From Linyphia triangularis (Eukaryota > Arthropoda > Arachnida > Araneae > Linyphiidae), in the NCBI GenBank assembly GCA_963978545.1, contig OZ021723.1:4966273-5030272 (forward strand): DNA of 64,000 nucleotides, given 5' to 3'. The translations under genes were made by a program, and so were the position numbers. Numbering within the stretch: position 1 is the first letter of the stretch; each line of letters begins with the position of its first letter. The notes under the pieces are model-generated. The model was not told the origin of the DNA and searched no databases. It worked only from the letters and a program-made list of their open reading frames with translations. Of the stretch, positions 33,348 to 45,827 are shown one piece after another.

Positions 33348-34839
33348 TTAAGGGGGTCCAGTATCGAAATTTCGGCAAAAATCACAATTTTTTTTCGGAT
33401 TTTAAAAAATAGTTCATACATTTCTGAAGAGAATTATGTTTTTATCTCATTCCTCCGGTGATTAGAACGCCACAAAATTACTTGTTATTTAAACATCACT
33501 AATGGGCGTAGCGCATTGAAGCGTCTGCTTAAAGTATGTTTTTCGAACATTAGTGTTTTTCACAGATGTTGCAAATTCAAGTCGATATATCTCCAGAACC
33601 ATTAACAATTGGCTATTCAAATTTTTGGAACATTTAATTTATATAGTTTTAAACATTTTCTTTTCACACAACTTTATTTTTTAAATTCTGTTTTAAAATG
33701 TAATATTTAGCGTAAAGGATAACATAAAACTAAAGCAAAAATTTCAATAATTTAATTTTGAGAATTTTTGGAATTTTTTCTACTTTTCCCATCAAAATTT
33801 TGTGAAGACCAAATTTTCCTTTTATCATTATATATTACAGAAAGCTTTCACTTTGAAATTTTTTTCATTTTTTCTTGACTATCAAAATACGTAAACATTA
33901 ATTATTATGGATTTTTCTTGATATTTATTTATTTTTAAATATATTTATTGATATATTTATATTTATTGATGTATTTATATTTATTGATATATTTATATAT
34001 TTTTTATTATAAATATATTTTACCTGCTCGTTGACTCTCGCCAACCCCCTGAATTGCTATGCAATCCCCTTGGCTCGCTTTGATCGCCTCAAAGTGAAAC
34101 ATTTAAAATATTCCCTAGCAAAAAGCTATTTCAGCTGCATAATGCCATGAAATTCAAAACGTTTTGTTATTTATGAAATGCCATAATACTTGCCACGTCA
34201 TTATCCTACTGCTGTCGAGACGCGTTAAGCAGGGACAGTGTGGCAACGTAGTAGAAAGTTCTTGGAAAACAACAAAAATAAACAGTATCGTACATATATT
34301 TAAAAAAGATCGGTTATTTCATTGAACAATTAAAATTTATGGGCTGGTATCATATGAAGCGCATATGAAATTTGGCGAGAAAATTAGCCCTATTTAGACC
34401 CAAAAAAAAATTTTATTTTTATTTCATACGATGAGATTTTGAAGTTGAGTGGGTGGTTTTATTCGTTATTTTGATAGTTTTCAATTCGTAATAGCTGAAT
34501 TTGCACTGATTAGAAATGAATATAGATTCATATTTACTGCACAATGCCTCTTAGCGAATTTTTGAAAATTGGCGATTTAGCGCTGAATGCAACCCGGTGA
34601 CCTCCGAAACATGTTCCAGCAGATAACTTTTCCGAAAAGTATGGTTTATCGGGAATTGCAATCCAAAAGAAATATACACATCATGGATCTATTTATTCTT
34701 GCATCATTGTAACTATTAAATCAATACGTTTGCTGAAATTGGAAATTCGTGCATAAAAGTACATTTAGAAGATTTGTTTGAAGTCATTGTCATTCTGCTC
34801 ACAGAAATACAGACAAATTTGGACGTTACGCAAGAGAAT

Positions 34840-34972
<133 letters not shown>

Positions 34973-35149
34973 TTGCTGAATACCAGTGCTGCGCTACGAA
35001 ATTTTAACATTAGCATTTTAGCGATCAAAAGACATTTATGCATTCTACACTTCAGACGTTTGCTCCCATTTCGATCCCGACAAATTGATTTATCAAAATA
35101 GAAACTTTCCTTTGTTGACATTTTTAACAAAATTTATAATTGTGAATAG

Positions 35150-36780
35150 TAAACTGGAAAGAGACATTTGAACATCCCTCGTTTAGAACGTTTAACTCTC
35201 TTCGGACCCTTTTTAATTACGTAATCGAGATTGCAATAGTTTCTTGTGTTTATGTTTTCTCTTAGTTCTAAATTTCAAAGTAGTAGCTGTATGTTAATTG
35301 AGACGTTAAGATAATCCTCGTATAGTTTCAATGTTGCGTCGCCTTTTCATCCCTTAAAAATTCATTAATCGATATTGGAATAACTTATTTTTTTTACATT
35401 TGCCCTTTTAGCATTTGCACCAAATATCAGAATTATGACTACATAGGAAGAGGAACATTCGGATATCCCTCGTTTGGAACATTTTACCCCTTTTCGACCT
35501 CTTAAAGTTGGTTAATCGAGAACGGAATAGCTTCTTTTACTATGTTTATCTTTTTTTACATATGTACCAATTTTCAGAGTTGTGACGAAATGGGAAGAAT
35601 AGCATTCGAATATCCATCGTTTGGAACGTTTAACCCCTTTTCGATCCCTAAAAGTGGGTTAACCGAGATCGGAATAACTTACTTATTCTATGTTTGTCTT
35701 TGTTGACATTTGCACCAATTTTCAGAGTTGTGACCATATGGGAAGTGGGATATTCGAGCTTGTAACGTTTAACCCCTTTTCCACTCCTTAAAGTGGTTTG
35801 ATCAAGCTCGGAATAGCTTAACTTTTCTATGTTTGTCTTTGTTGATACTTGCACCAGTTTTCAGAATTGTGACCGAATGCGAAGTGGGACATTCGAATAT
35901 CCCTCGTTTGGAACGTTTAACCCCTTTTCGACCCCTTAAAGTGGGTTAATCGATATCGGAATAGCTTACTTTTTCTATGTTTGTCTTTATTGATACTCGC
36001 AGCAGTTTTCAGAGTTGTGACGAAATGGGAAGTAGCACATTCGAATATCCCTCGTCTGGAACTTTTAACCCCTTTTTCACATCTTAAAGTTTGGTTAATC
36101 GAGATCGGAATAGCTTACTTTTTGTATGTTTACCATTGCTGGTATTTGTACCAATTTGTAGAGTTGTGATCATATGGGAAGTGGTACATTCGAATATTCT
36201 TCGTTTGGAACTTTTAACCCTTTTTCCACTCCTTAAAGTGGATAAATAGAGATCGGAATAGCTTACTTTTACAACGTTTGTCTGTGTTGATACTTGCACC
36301 AGTTATCAGAGTTGTGACGAAATGGGAAGTTGGACATTCGAATATCCCTCGTTTGGAACGTTTAACCCCTTTTCGACCCCTTAAAGTGCGTTAATCTAGA
36401 TCGGAATAGCATGCTTTTTCTATGTTTATCATTGTTGGTATTTGTACTAATTTTCAAAATTGTGGCCATGTCGGAAGTGGGACATTCGAATATTCCTCGT
36501 TCGGAACGTCTGACCCCTTTTCCACCCCATGAAGTGGGTTAATCGAGATCGGAATAGCTTGCTTTTTCTACATTTGTCTTTATTGATATTCGCACCAATT
36601 TTTAAAGTTGTGATGAAATGGGAAGTAGCACATTCGAATATCCCTCGTTTGGAACGTTTAACCCTTTTTTGACCCCTTAAGGGATAATCGAGATCGGAAT
36701 AGCTTATTTTTTCTAAGTTTACCATTGTTGATATTTGTACCAATTTTCAGAGTTGTGGACATGTGGGAAGTGGGAGAATT
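35150..36780 (+). repeat. 148-bp tandem array, about 11 diverged copies
   Basis: CCCTCGTTTGGAACGTTTAA followed by CGGAATAGCTTACTTTTTC and CAGAGTTGTGA recurs near 35466, 35614, 35899, 36047, 36345 and 36641, spacing about 148, with decayed copies between and an older one near 35176. Copies differ by many substitutions, so this array is old, unlike the 97-bp and 228-bp arrays. It ends at a (GTGA)n tract and an AT run. The small frames in it are repeat translations. Confidence 0.92.
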
Positions 36781-36824
36781 AGTGATGAGTGAGTGAGTGA
36801 GTGAGTGAATGAGTGAGGGCTGTG

Positions 36825-36828
<4 letters not shown>

Positions 36829-36888
<60 letters not shown>
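36829..36888 (+). repeat. (AT)n microsatellite
   Basis: About 30 units, directly after a GTGAGTGA tract. Confidence 0.95.
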
Positions 36889-36891
<3 letters not shown>

Positions 36892-37094
36892 ATATATATA
36901 TACAAGCTTTTTTTTCTCGGTACCAGACCCCCTGATATGTGTCTTTAAAATACTTTGAGATAGATTCTGGCATAAATAAGCAACGTCAATGATTATAAGG
37001 GCCAAAATATAAATTCTAATAAATTATAAAAAACAAAACAAAAATTTAGTTGTAAACACAGTTTTTAGTGTAAATAATGTTTCTAAGCTACTTT

Positions 37095-37300
37095 TCATCG
37101 TATGAACAATTTAGCTACTAGAATTCATCAAGAAACTCGTGTTAAATAAAATATGAGAATACAGTGCCAAGTGACCACACTAATTATACTCCATTCTTTT
37201 GCATGTGCTTTCACTGTACACTTTACATTTCAATTTGCGACTGAGTTGTTTTACTTATAGATATGATACATAAAGACGTATCTTTAATGTGAATGTTATG
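37095..37300. mobile_element. Fragment of foldback element FB2
   Basis: ACTAGAATTCATCAAGAAAC, AATACAGTGCCAAGT and CATTTCAATTTGCGACTGAG match the right arm of the element at 3240-4788 in the same order, with an internal deletion. The flanks (36937-37094, 37301-38440) are AT-rich and otherwise unassigned. Confidence 0.75.
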
Positions 37301-38439
37301 TGATGTGAATGTTATGACTTTCCAAGCACACTGCATCGTAAACATTTTCTTAGCAACAATGAAGTATAATTTATTTTTCTCTTATAAAGAAAAAAACATT
37401 TTATAAAAAGAAAAACGATAATGACACTCAAATTAATTATTTATACTGTCAAATGATTTCCCGAGTCCTTAAGAAATTAAAATTAATAAACAAATACTTA
37501 TCTAAATTTCTTCTAGTTGTAGTCACCCATTATTTGTTTTATGGTACAAAACATTCATGGGTCAAATAATAGAGAAATCATGACCAGGTTAACAATTTAG
37601 TGACAGCGACTTTCCTAATCTTACTTATACTGATTTCATTTGAAACAATTGATATTAAATCTTCTCCTGAACGACATGAATAATGATAGGAAAATTAAGC
37701 TCTCAAACTGGCCTTGACAAAAGGAGTTAAAAAAAAAAAATTAAACTTCCTCATATTTCCTTTGGTCAAAGCATTTCTATTGTCTATAGCATAGTTTTAT
37801 TGCTATTTGACCCATCGATAAGTAAGTTTTGACTAATATAAAAGAGCATGATTCCTAAATCCTTTTTCAGTTAGTTTAAACAAAGTTGCACTAAAAACGC
37901 GGTGTGTACCTTGTACTTCGAATTTGGTTGTAAACCGTAAGTTTTATGTCAAAGCAATTGTTTTTTCGCTTTCTTTTATTCAGGTTAAATTTAATGAAAA
38001 TACTTATATTAAATTCTCTTTAGTTACTTTTTTTTTTTAAAAAGTATTTAAAATTCAAAATTTTATTCTTTTTTTAAGAAAATTTATTTTAAGCTTTTGA
38101 GAAAATTTCTGAGCGATAAAAATTTCTATTAATTCAAAGATACATTTTCTTAAAATTTGTTTTAGATACGTAAATTCAAATTGTGTTAGCAGCTATTATC
38201 AAGTTAAAGTATTTTTGGAAAAATGATTCTTCCCCGATTGTATATTTAATTAAAGAGATTTGTAACTGCTTTTGTTCATAAGTCCGTTTGCTTATTTTAT
38301 ATTAAATTAATGAGACTTTTAACACCATTAGTCATTACAATACAGAATTCTACCCATTTATATATTATTAAAAAAACATCTGATTACTTTTGTACTTATT
38401 TTCACGTATACTTATACTGACATGCACTTATTTTCAATT

Positions 38440-39465
38440 TTCCTTTAAAACTAATATAAAATATATATTAGTTTACTAATAGTAACTAATATAAAATATA
38501 TATTAGTTTACTAATAGTAACTAATATAAAATATATATTAGTTTACTAATAGTAACTAATATAAAATATATATTAGTTTACTAATAGTAACTAATATAAA
38601 ATATATATTAGTTTACTAATAGTAACTAATATAAAACTAATAAAAATCTGATTTCTTTTGTACTTATTTTCACGTATACTTATACTGACATGCACTTATT
38701 TTCAATTTTCCTTTAAAACTAATATAAAATATATATTAGTTTACTAATAGTAACTAATATAAAACTAATAAAAATCTGATTTCTTTTGTACTTATTTTCA
38801 CGTATACTTATACTGACATGCACTTATTTTCAATTTTCCTTTAAAACTAATATAAAATATATATTAGTTTACTAATAGTAACTAATATAAAACTAATAAA
38901 AATCTGATTTCTTTTGTACTTATTTTCACGTATACTTATACTGACATGCACTTATTTTCAATTTTCCTTTAAAACTAATATAAAATATATATTAGTTTAC
39001 TAATAGTAACTAATATAAAACTAATAAAAATCTGATTTCTTTTGTACTTATTTTCACGTATACTTATACTGACATGCACTTATTTTCAATTTTCCTTTAA
39101 AACTAATATAAAATATATATTAGTTTACTAATAGTAACTAATATAAAACTAATAAAAATCTGATTTCTTTTGTACTTATTTTCACGTATACTTATACTGA
39201 CATGCACTTATTTTCAATTTTCCTTTAAAACTAATATAAAATATATATTAGTTTACTAATAGTAACTAATATAAAATATATATTAGTTTACTAATAGTAA
39301 CTAATATAAAATATATATTAGTTTACTAATAGTAACTAATATAAAATATATATTAGTTTACTAATAGTAACTAATATAAAACTAATAAAAATCTGATTTC
39401 TTTTGTACTTATTTTCACGTATACTTATACTGACATGCACTTATTTTCAATTTTCCTTTAAAAAA
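38440..39465 (+). repeat. Nested minisatellite: 35-bp units inside a 128-bp unit
   Basis: A 128-bp unit (CTGATTTCTTTTGTACTTAT and following) recurs at 38648, 38776, 38904, 39032 and 39160. Blocks of a 35-bp unit (AACTAATATAAAATATATAT and TAGTTTACTAATAGT) are expanded to five copies near 38455 and four near 39230. After the second block the 128-bp unit appears once more at 39392. Copies are almost identical. Confidence 0.95.
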
Positions 39466-39619
39466 CAAAAGGCATTTTTATCAAGTTCAATGGAAAGATA
39501 TATAATTTAAATACAATTACATTTTTAATTTTTAAAAATTTCTTTTGCCAAAATAAAGGAACTAGAAACATATACATTAGATTCTATTGCAGTAATTAAA
39601 AATATTTAGAAAAACTTCA

Positions 39620-39700
39620 TGTAGCACGGCTAATACCCGAAATTGTCCAGTTTGTGGATTGGCAGGTCATTTCTGATATTGTCCAATGTCACTGTAACTT
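39620..39700 (+). pseudogene. Possible CCHC zinc-knuckle scrap
   Basis: One frame reads NCPVCGLAGHF, stop, YCPMSL: C-x2-C-x4-H then C, resembling a retroelement nucleocapsid knuckle with a nonsense codon. No flanking gag or polymerase. Weak evidence. Confidence 0.3.
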
Positions 39701-40019
39701 TAACCAGCCGAAGTCCGATCTTAAAATACCTTATTAAGTTCAAGTTTTTTTGCTAATTTGTAAATGCTGTTTTATCTTGAGGTGCTCCTATCTAGGCAAC
39801 TAATATTTGCAACCAGAAAAAAAAATCTGTATATTTACTAGGAAACACTTTACTGTTTCTGGGTGTGTTCCCGGGATATGTCATTGAAATTGAAAGGAGC
39901 CATCCAAGAAAAAAATTTCAACTTTAATTAATCTAATTCCAAAGTAACAAAATATAAATACAAAAATTACTACAAACTACAGGCACAAAGACCATCTAAG
40001 TTCCTCCAATTTATCTTTT

Positions 40020-40300
40020 CTTAACAATCCCCCAGGATAGATCCAGCTGTCCCTTAAAACTGTTGACTTTGGTACAATTTACGATGTGATCTGGCAGATT
40101 GCTACACTTATCAATCACTCTATTTTAAATTAAAGATTCCAATCCTCAAAATTAAAATGCGATTTAAATTGCTTATATGCATGACGTCTTTTCCGGTTCC
40201 CTGTATTGAACTCTAAACGCTTGAAATCATCCTGTTTGAAAAATTTAAAGAACTGAATCAAATCCCCTCTAAGCCATCTTTAATCCAATGTATACATATT
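40020..40300 (-). pseudogene. CR1/Jockey-like non-LTR reverse transcriptase C-terminal relic
   Basis: On - one frame reads GDLIQFFKFFKQDDFKRLEF then NTGNRKRRHAYKQF. After a frame change comes NRVIDKCSNLPDHIVNCTKV followed by NSFK. The RGDLI-x-x-F/YK and NRV-D-x-W-NxLP-x-x-V-x-x-NSFK blocks are the usual C-terminal end of CR1-like ORF2 proteins. Only this piece is present, as expected of a 5'-truncated, decayed copy. The rest of 39700-41190 is AT-rich with nothing else supported. Confidence 0.7.
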
Positions 40301-41189
40301 ATGGTTCTTCAATATACCACCACAATCCAAGATGAAGGACAACGCATTTACTAAAACTTGTTATCTGAAACTTTACCAAAGAACTTTTATGTCAGACCAC
40401 CCAAAATTTAACTGGGCATATTCTATTGAAACAACTATTGAAAATCTGGCTATGAGTTCTAAGGCTCTCTGATAATGTTCTTAGCAGAAAAATAACATCA
40501 TTCAATCTTTAATATTGTTTCTTCCATTCTTGAATTTCAAAAAGATGTTCTCTCTGAGATTGAATGGAAAATTTAACTTTTGTAATACACATTTATTTTT
40601 TGTATGCAACAATCTATTTTTATTATTATTTATTTCACCAATTTTTAATACAATTACTTTGCTTTTCTGAAATTATATTGCCGCCATTAACAACAGACTA
40701 AAGTCCTGAATCCCAAAAATTATGTATATGTCTAATTTACCATCATTAAGACAGTATATGATTATTGCATGGCACTAAAATAGCTAATAATTACATGAAC
40801 TTTCAAATAAATCACGTGTTTTAAAGCCACAGAAAATCGTTGTACTATTTATTCGTAAGAATTGCATATACTTTGACTTGATAAATTAAATGCTCAGTCA
40901 GAAAATAGTTTATTTTTAAGCACTGTAGAATATGTGCAGAAAAGTTTTAATGAAACTTCTTTGAAAAAAGCAGCAAAGAAAGAATTCAATACTTAAATTC
41001 CTTCGTACATATTTTTTAAGATCGGAAGGAAATTTAAAGATATGATGTAAATTTTCTGAATTTGAAGAAAACTTCATAAATTTAGGGAAAAAATTATTAG
41101 TAAATTTGTATTTATGAATGAAAAGTGATTTTTTATAAAACGATTTTCTTATATATTAATCGAAATTAAACATTGCTAAAATTAGTATG

Positions 41190-41190
<1 letters not shown>

Positions 41191-41276
<86 letters not shown>
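41191..41276 (+). repeat. (TA)n microsatellite
   Basis: About 43 units. Confidence 0.97.
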
Positions 41277-41279
<3 letters not shown>

Positions 41280-41747
41280 TTTTTATAGTCTGGCCTATCA
41301 TTAATAAAATTTAACTATATAACTTAACTGCGTGCCAGAGGAACAAAAATTTAGAATTCAAAAAGGTCAAATCAGAGTTACTTTTGTAGATATATATCGA
41401 ATGGTGAAATTCAATAAAACCCTTTTTAGTAATTTTTTTAAAATTTTAAAATATTAAAATTTTGACAATTTTAATTTTCAATATAAGTCAAAAAATTATT
41501 AGTTAATTTAGAGTTTAGTTTAATTTTTTGCATTATAAGTATGCAACTCTCATTAACTGTAAGAAATATTTTCAAAACTAGCTGTAATACTTCAAATAAT
41601 ATGCACCTTATAACTTTAAATGTCAAAGCAAATTAGACAAATTTAAGGGTTTTTTTACTTTCAATCACCCATAAGTATATATACATAGAGTAATAAAAGT
41701 ATAGCATTCTATTAAAAAAAAAAAATTTTCAATACTTTTTTTTCGTC

Positions 41748-41778
<31 letters not shown>

Positions 41779-42700
41779 CTCCACGTGTTTTGGAACACAC
41801 CCTGATTTCGAAAAAGAGGTCTAGAAAAAATGTATATGTTTGTGTATAAGTGGTCAGCATAACTCCCGAACAAATTGACCTACTATGTTCAAATTTTGTG
41901 TGCGGGTTAGGGGTGGCCATGGTACCTACCATTAGGATTTTCATCAAAATCGCGCAAGCGCATAAAGTTGAAATCATGAAAAAATCATGTTTTTCAGCAG
42001 TTTAAAAAAATTGGCCTTTTTTTAAGCCCATTTAAAATTATTGATGAAAATACCACCAAACTGGCGATTTTCTTTTTTTAAATAAGTGAAAATATGAAAA
42101 CTGTAAACAACACCATGAATTTTAATGCAATGACCAATATTATAGTGTAATTGAAAGTTGTACGTTGTTCCACATCCCTAGTATTTAAAGAAATGCATCT
42201 AACAAACTGTCAAATTGCCTGGTTATCTGGCAGCAGTCATTAAACAAGTTATTGAATACAGAAGAATTACAATTTTTCTTTCATACTTCATTTAGAAGTA
42301 TAAATATTAAATTTCAAAACTTAAATAAAAATTCTTAAAGTTTTTTTTAAATATCGTTATTAAGAGATCTTAATTAATTAAATGAAAGAAAAAATGATTA
42401 AAAAGGCAATGTAAAATGAATGTTTTCTTAATGTTATAGGGGAGAATAACATGTAGTTCAATTATATGAAACTCCTTTATCTTGATACAAGAATGACACG
42501 ATTTTGAAACATGCTATTCAAAATTCATGTGTTATCAGTCTTTCAATATATTCGTTTGTCAATCATGCATTTAATTTTTATTATTTCTTGTTTCTAAAAA
42601 TTATATTGAGTATTCGTTTTTATCAAAGACAAAAAAAAATGTTTTTGAAGCACGTTCATAATTTTATTCAATGTCTCCAATTACTCAAGTTTTTGAAGTA
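41277..42700. other. AT-rich intergenic sequence with an unassigned repeat fragment
   Basis: Around 41770-42180 the base composition is less extreme and the segment 42060-42180 matches 32205-32320 in inverse orientation, so part is a dispersed repeat. No reading frame or termini found. A T run lies near 41752-41773. Short open frames at 41729-41977 (-) and 42504-42812 (+) have no support. Confidence 0.45.
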
Positions 42701-42884
42701 TAAAGCTTGGCTTCCACTACCGTTGAGCAGAGCAGAACATAATGGACTAGAGCCAATTACAAGACTGGCAACGTCTATTGTAGCACGAGCCTCGTGCTAC
42801 AATGGCCGTTGACAGCCTTGTAATTGGCTCTAATCTAACCCACTCCGCTCTGCTCAGCTTAGTAATAGTGGACTCCTAGCTTAA
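42701..42884. repeat. 180-bp hairpin element
   Basis: Inverted arms of about 85 bases: AAGCTTGGCTTCCACTA with GAGCAGAGC on the left, GCTCTGCTCAGCTTAG and TAGTGGACTCCTAGCTT on the right, closing at CACGAGCCTCGTG. Likely a small palindromic MITE; no second copy in the window. Confidence 0.85.
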
Positions 42885-42959
42885 CATTTTATATTGGAAG
42901 TTTGAATCAATTTTATGTTCTCTTATTCTCTTATTTTTCCCCCTTCCTTTTTCCCCCCT

Positions 42960-43400
42960 TACTTACAACTTTTGTAGGATAAGTTTATATACATCGAAAA
43001 AGATATACATGGAGTTTCTTGTTTAAAAGGACAAAAATAAAGCATACCTGTGAAAGCTGTAATTAATTTATTTTGATTAATCAAATTTACAGTGAAACTA
43101 CATTGTTCCGAGTTCCTATAGAAGTTGTATGTGTGCTCCTTCGGTGACACGGCAAATGTCTATGCGGTATTCCAGTTCCTGCCGCACTCGTCGTTGAATA
43201 TTTCCCGTTAACGAGCCCAACACAGCAGTTATTCACTGCTTCAGTTGCTGTAACCATCGATATAAATAAACAACTGGATAGACTGCTTAACGCTGGGGAA
43301 ATGAAACAGTTGCCAGATGTCGTTGGTGGGATAAAAAATACGGATTGCCGAGGATTGAAAATAAAATGTTGGGTTATACACAGCAGAAATGTCAATAGTA
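42960..43400 (-). other. Unassigned dispersed repeat H, copy 1
   Basis: The - strand sequence with ACAGCAACTGAAGCAG, then GTGTCACCGAAGGAGC, then CAAAATAAATTAATTA matches a + strand copy that lies in pieces at about 44520-44607, 45798-45827 and 46892-47045. One frame reads TATEAVNNCCVGLVNGKYS against TATEAADNWLVGFINRGYS in the other copy, which hints at ancient coding. The rest of 43400-43787 is unassigned; its small - strand frames are unsupported. Confidence 0.55.
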
Positions 43401-43787
43401 GACCTTAATAAGTAATAATGTACAAAAATATATATATACTCTAGCATTTTACAAGGTTTTTCGCATTTCCATCCAACTATAAAAGTGAACTGTGATTGGT
43501 TAATTTTCCCACCAGCTTCGTAATCCCCGTCGCGTTTTTCTCTTTGCATTGACATTGGAGTTGTTTATCTGTATCGATGGCTGTAACTCATAGGGAAGTG
43601 GAACAAAATTGCGGTGCAGGATAGCCCACAGATAAAAAAAAATCACAAGAGCTAAACTAATACTTGAGCTATCGTCTACCCCGTTGCTGGATAGGTCACG
43701 CTGGATCAAATGATATGTCATTGCTTTCTTGACCGTCGAGATCCCCAGATTCAACCCCTTTGCAATTTTTTTTCCGGAGGTATTTTG

Positions 43788-44509
43788 TTAAGGTATACAA
43801 TAGTAAATACATTAGGAATCGCGAAATTTGACTCAAGTAGGCGTTTTTATTTTTTGGTTTTAAAATATTCCCGAATTCATTACCATTAAAATGATACCAT
43901 TTTCTTTCTGACACTCAATTTACTTTTCAAATTACAGTAGGTTTTGTGAACCTGTTTTGTATCCCGTTCATTAGTGTAGTAAACTTTAAACGCGTTTTCT
44001 GAAGAATGGTATTTTGGTGTTATATGACTTTACGCCAACGGTCATAACTTCATATAAAATGGTCCGATGTACAAAATTCTAATTTTGTTTTGTAGACAAT
44101 AGTTGTGAATGTGTTTTCTATGGAGAATCTAATATCTATTGTTATAAACACATTTTTTATGTATATTTTAATCTTAATTTTTTGTTAAAAACTACGTATT
44201 TTTTCAAACTTTTTATTTAAAAACTTATAATTAAATAAATATTGAAGCCAAATTCAAAATTCTCCATAGTAACATGCGTTAATATAATATCTCTTATTTA
44301 CAACAAAAATTATACCTCTAAGTTAATTACAAGTTTATATAGTTCTAATAATGTCCTAATTAGTCACTTTTATTGCAATTAGCTGACTAAAAAATTGACG
44401 GAAAAAAAAAAAAGGTTTGTATATAAAAATGTATCATTTTTAATTCTGATACACTGCCAAAAAGTTTGAAATTATAACCTAAAAATTAAAGAAAATCCTC
44501 TCAATTGTA
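43788..44509 (+). mobile_element. TTAA-bounded element, subfamily E, copy 1 (3' end lost)
   Basis: Left end TTAAGGTATACAATAG. Closely similar over its whole length to 58431-59162, including CGTTCATTAGTGTAGTAAAC, CTTTACGCCAACGGTCAT and GTTCTAATAATGTCCTAATT. The last 20 or so bases including the right TTAA are missing, cut at the border with repeat H. No coding potential. Confidence 0.9.
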
Positions 44510-44964
44510 ATCTCTATTGCAAAATCTTCGTGCCTCCACCTCCCCAGGACTTACAGCAACTGAAGCAGCTGATAATTGGCTTGTTGGATTCATTAACAGG
44601 GGATATTCTATAAAGCAGCGCTTCCCAACCCATGGGCCGAGGCCCACGACGCGAGTAGCGTGGTACTTGGCTGTGGACGCTGGTCGTAAGTTTAACCAAG
44701 ATAAATACTATAGGAGCTTCAGGAATAGAGATAGGAACAATCGAGTTGATGACGTAACGAGTGAATGATGCATGAATTCAATAGCATAGCCAAAACTATC
44801 CAGTTTTAATCCAGATACTGACTCTCTCATGGGGGATAAACAATGTCAAAAATCACATGGACTTTTTTTTTTTTTTCAACTTTGGCCACTTGTTTTATAG
44901 TTTTCTTATAGTTATGACAGCAAAAGAGAAAACAGTTCCTTTTTTTATAAAAAAAAATATATAT

Positions 44965-45413
44965 TGTTACGAATTTTTCCGCAGAGGCAACGATGGCACA
45001 GTTTTTAAGATAAAAACTATTATTTATTCTCTTCAGAAAACTCACAAAATTTAATCACAGACAACAGTGTAATCACTCACAAGCTTCAGTAAGAACAACT
45101 TCGAATACAGCGATTATACAAGTCCACTCTAGTAGGTAAACAAAGCGATCAGCTTTCATCGAAGTCCTAAGTCAATCTCAATCTTTCCCGTTCTTCAGTC
45201 CGATTTATACAGTCGCGAGAGAACATTCCCGAAATTTGAAGCCAATTCGTCGAAAAAGAAACATCTCGAAATTTCTTGATTGCTTTAGGTGTTGCCACCT
45301 TTTTCTAACCTGTATAATCGCTGTTAATAAATAAAATAAGATAAAATAAATTACAATAGAATTTTAAAATAATACGTCACTATTTACCCTATATACAGAC
45401 AATTTGTGCAACA
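44965..45413 (-). mobile_element. Solo LTR, family L1, copy 2 (flanks ATAT)
   Basis: Inverse-orientation copy of 28588-29038, from TGTTACGAATTTTTCC to TTTGTGCAACA, flanked by ATAT on both sides. Inserted in hAT-like element 1. The TATA-like segment has decayed to TTTATACAG on the - strand side. Confidence 0.88.
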
Positions 45414-45477
45414 ATATATATTGTTTAATCCTTCTTGTGTACTATGTTTTAAAAATTACTGAACATATTTTATTAGC

Positions 45478-45722
45478 TATACTAAACTTCAACTTAACTA
45501 GACATCAGTTAGACGATAGATCTTCACAGTGCTCATAGGTATTTAATCCATTTTGGCGGAGTGAAGACATAATTCTCGCCAAACCTTATAGCCTTTTGTT
45601 CTCTACAGGGTTGTGGTTTGGCGAACATTATGCTTTCACACCACCAAAATGGATTAAATACCTATGAGCACTGTGATGATCTATCGTCTAACTGATGTCT
45701 AGTTAAGTTGAAGTTTAGTATA
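45478..45722. mobile_element. Foldback MITE, family FB1, copy 2
   Basis: TATACTAAACTTCAACTTAA to the inverted TTAAGTTGAAGTTTAGTATA, with about 110-base arms and almost no spacer, so it is a more complete palindrome than copy 1 (1594-1940). Confidence 0.92.
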
Positions 45723-45827
45723 GTGGGCTAGAAAAGCTTTTTTTTACTAAGTAGGTGGTCCGCACAACTAAAAAGGTTGGGAACTGCTGCTATAATAAGT
45801 GTGGTAGGAACTAAAATACGCCATAGA

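Larger units (their letters stand above)
44616..45789. mobile_element. hAT-like element 1, carrying nested elements
   Basis: Left terminus CAGCGCTTCCCAACCCATGG and right terminus AAAAAGGTTGGGAACTGCTG are inverted and have the classic hAT CAG-x-GG/CTTCCCAA form. The flanking octamers CTATAAAG and CTATAATA agree at six of eight positions, as for an aged 8-bp duplication. Inside lie solo LTR L1 copy 2 (44965-45413) and FB1 copy 2 (45478-45722). Left over is about 480 bases of non-coding hAT sequence. Confidence 0.85.

Noticed and set aside
43087..43914. Cluster of overlapping - strand frames
   Set aside because: Mutually overlapping, no splice signals or recognised domains; part is repeat H and part the edge of a TTAA-bounded element.
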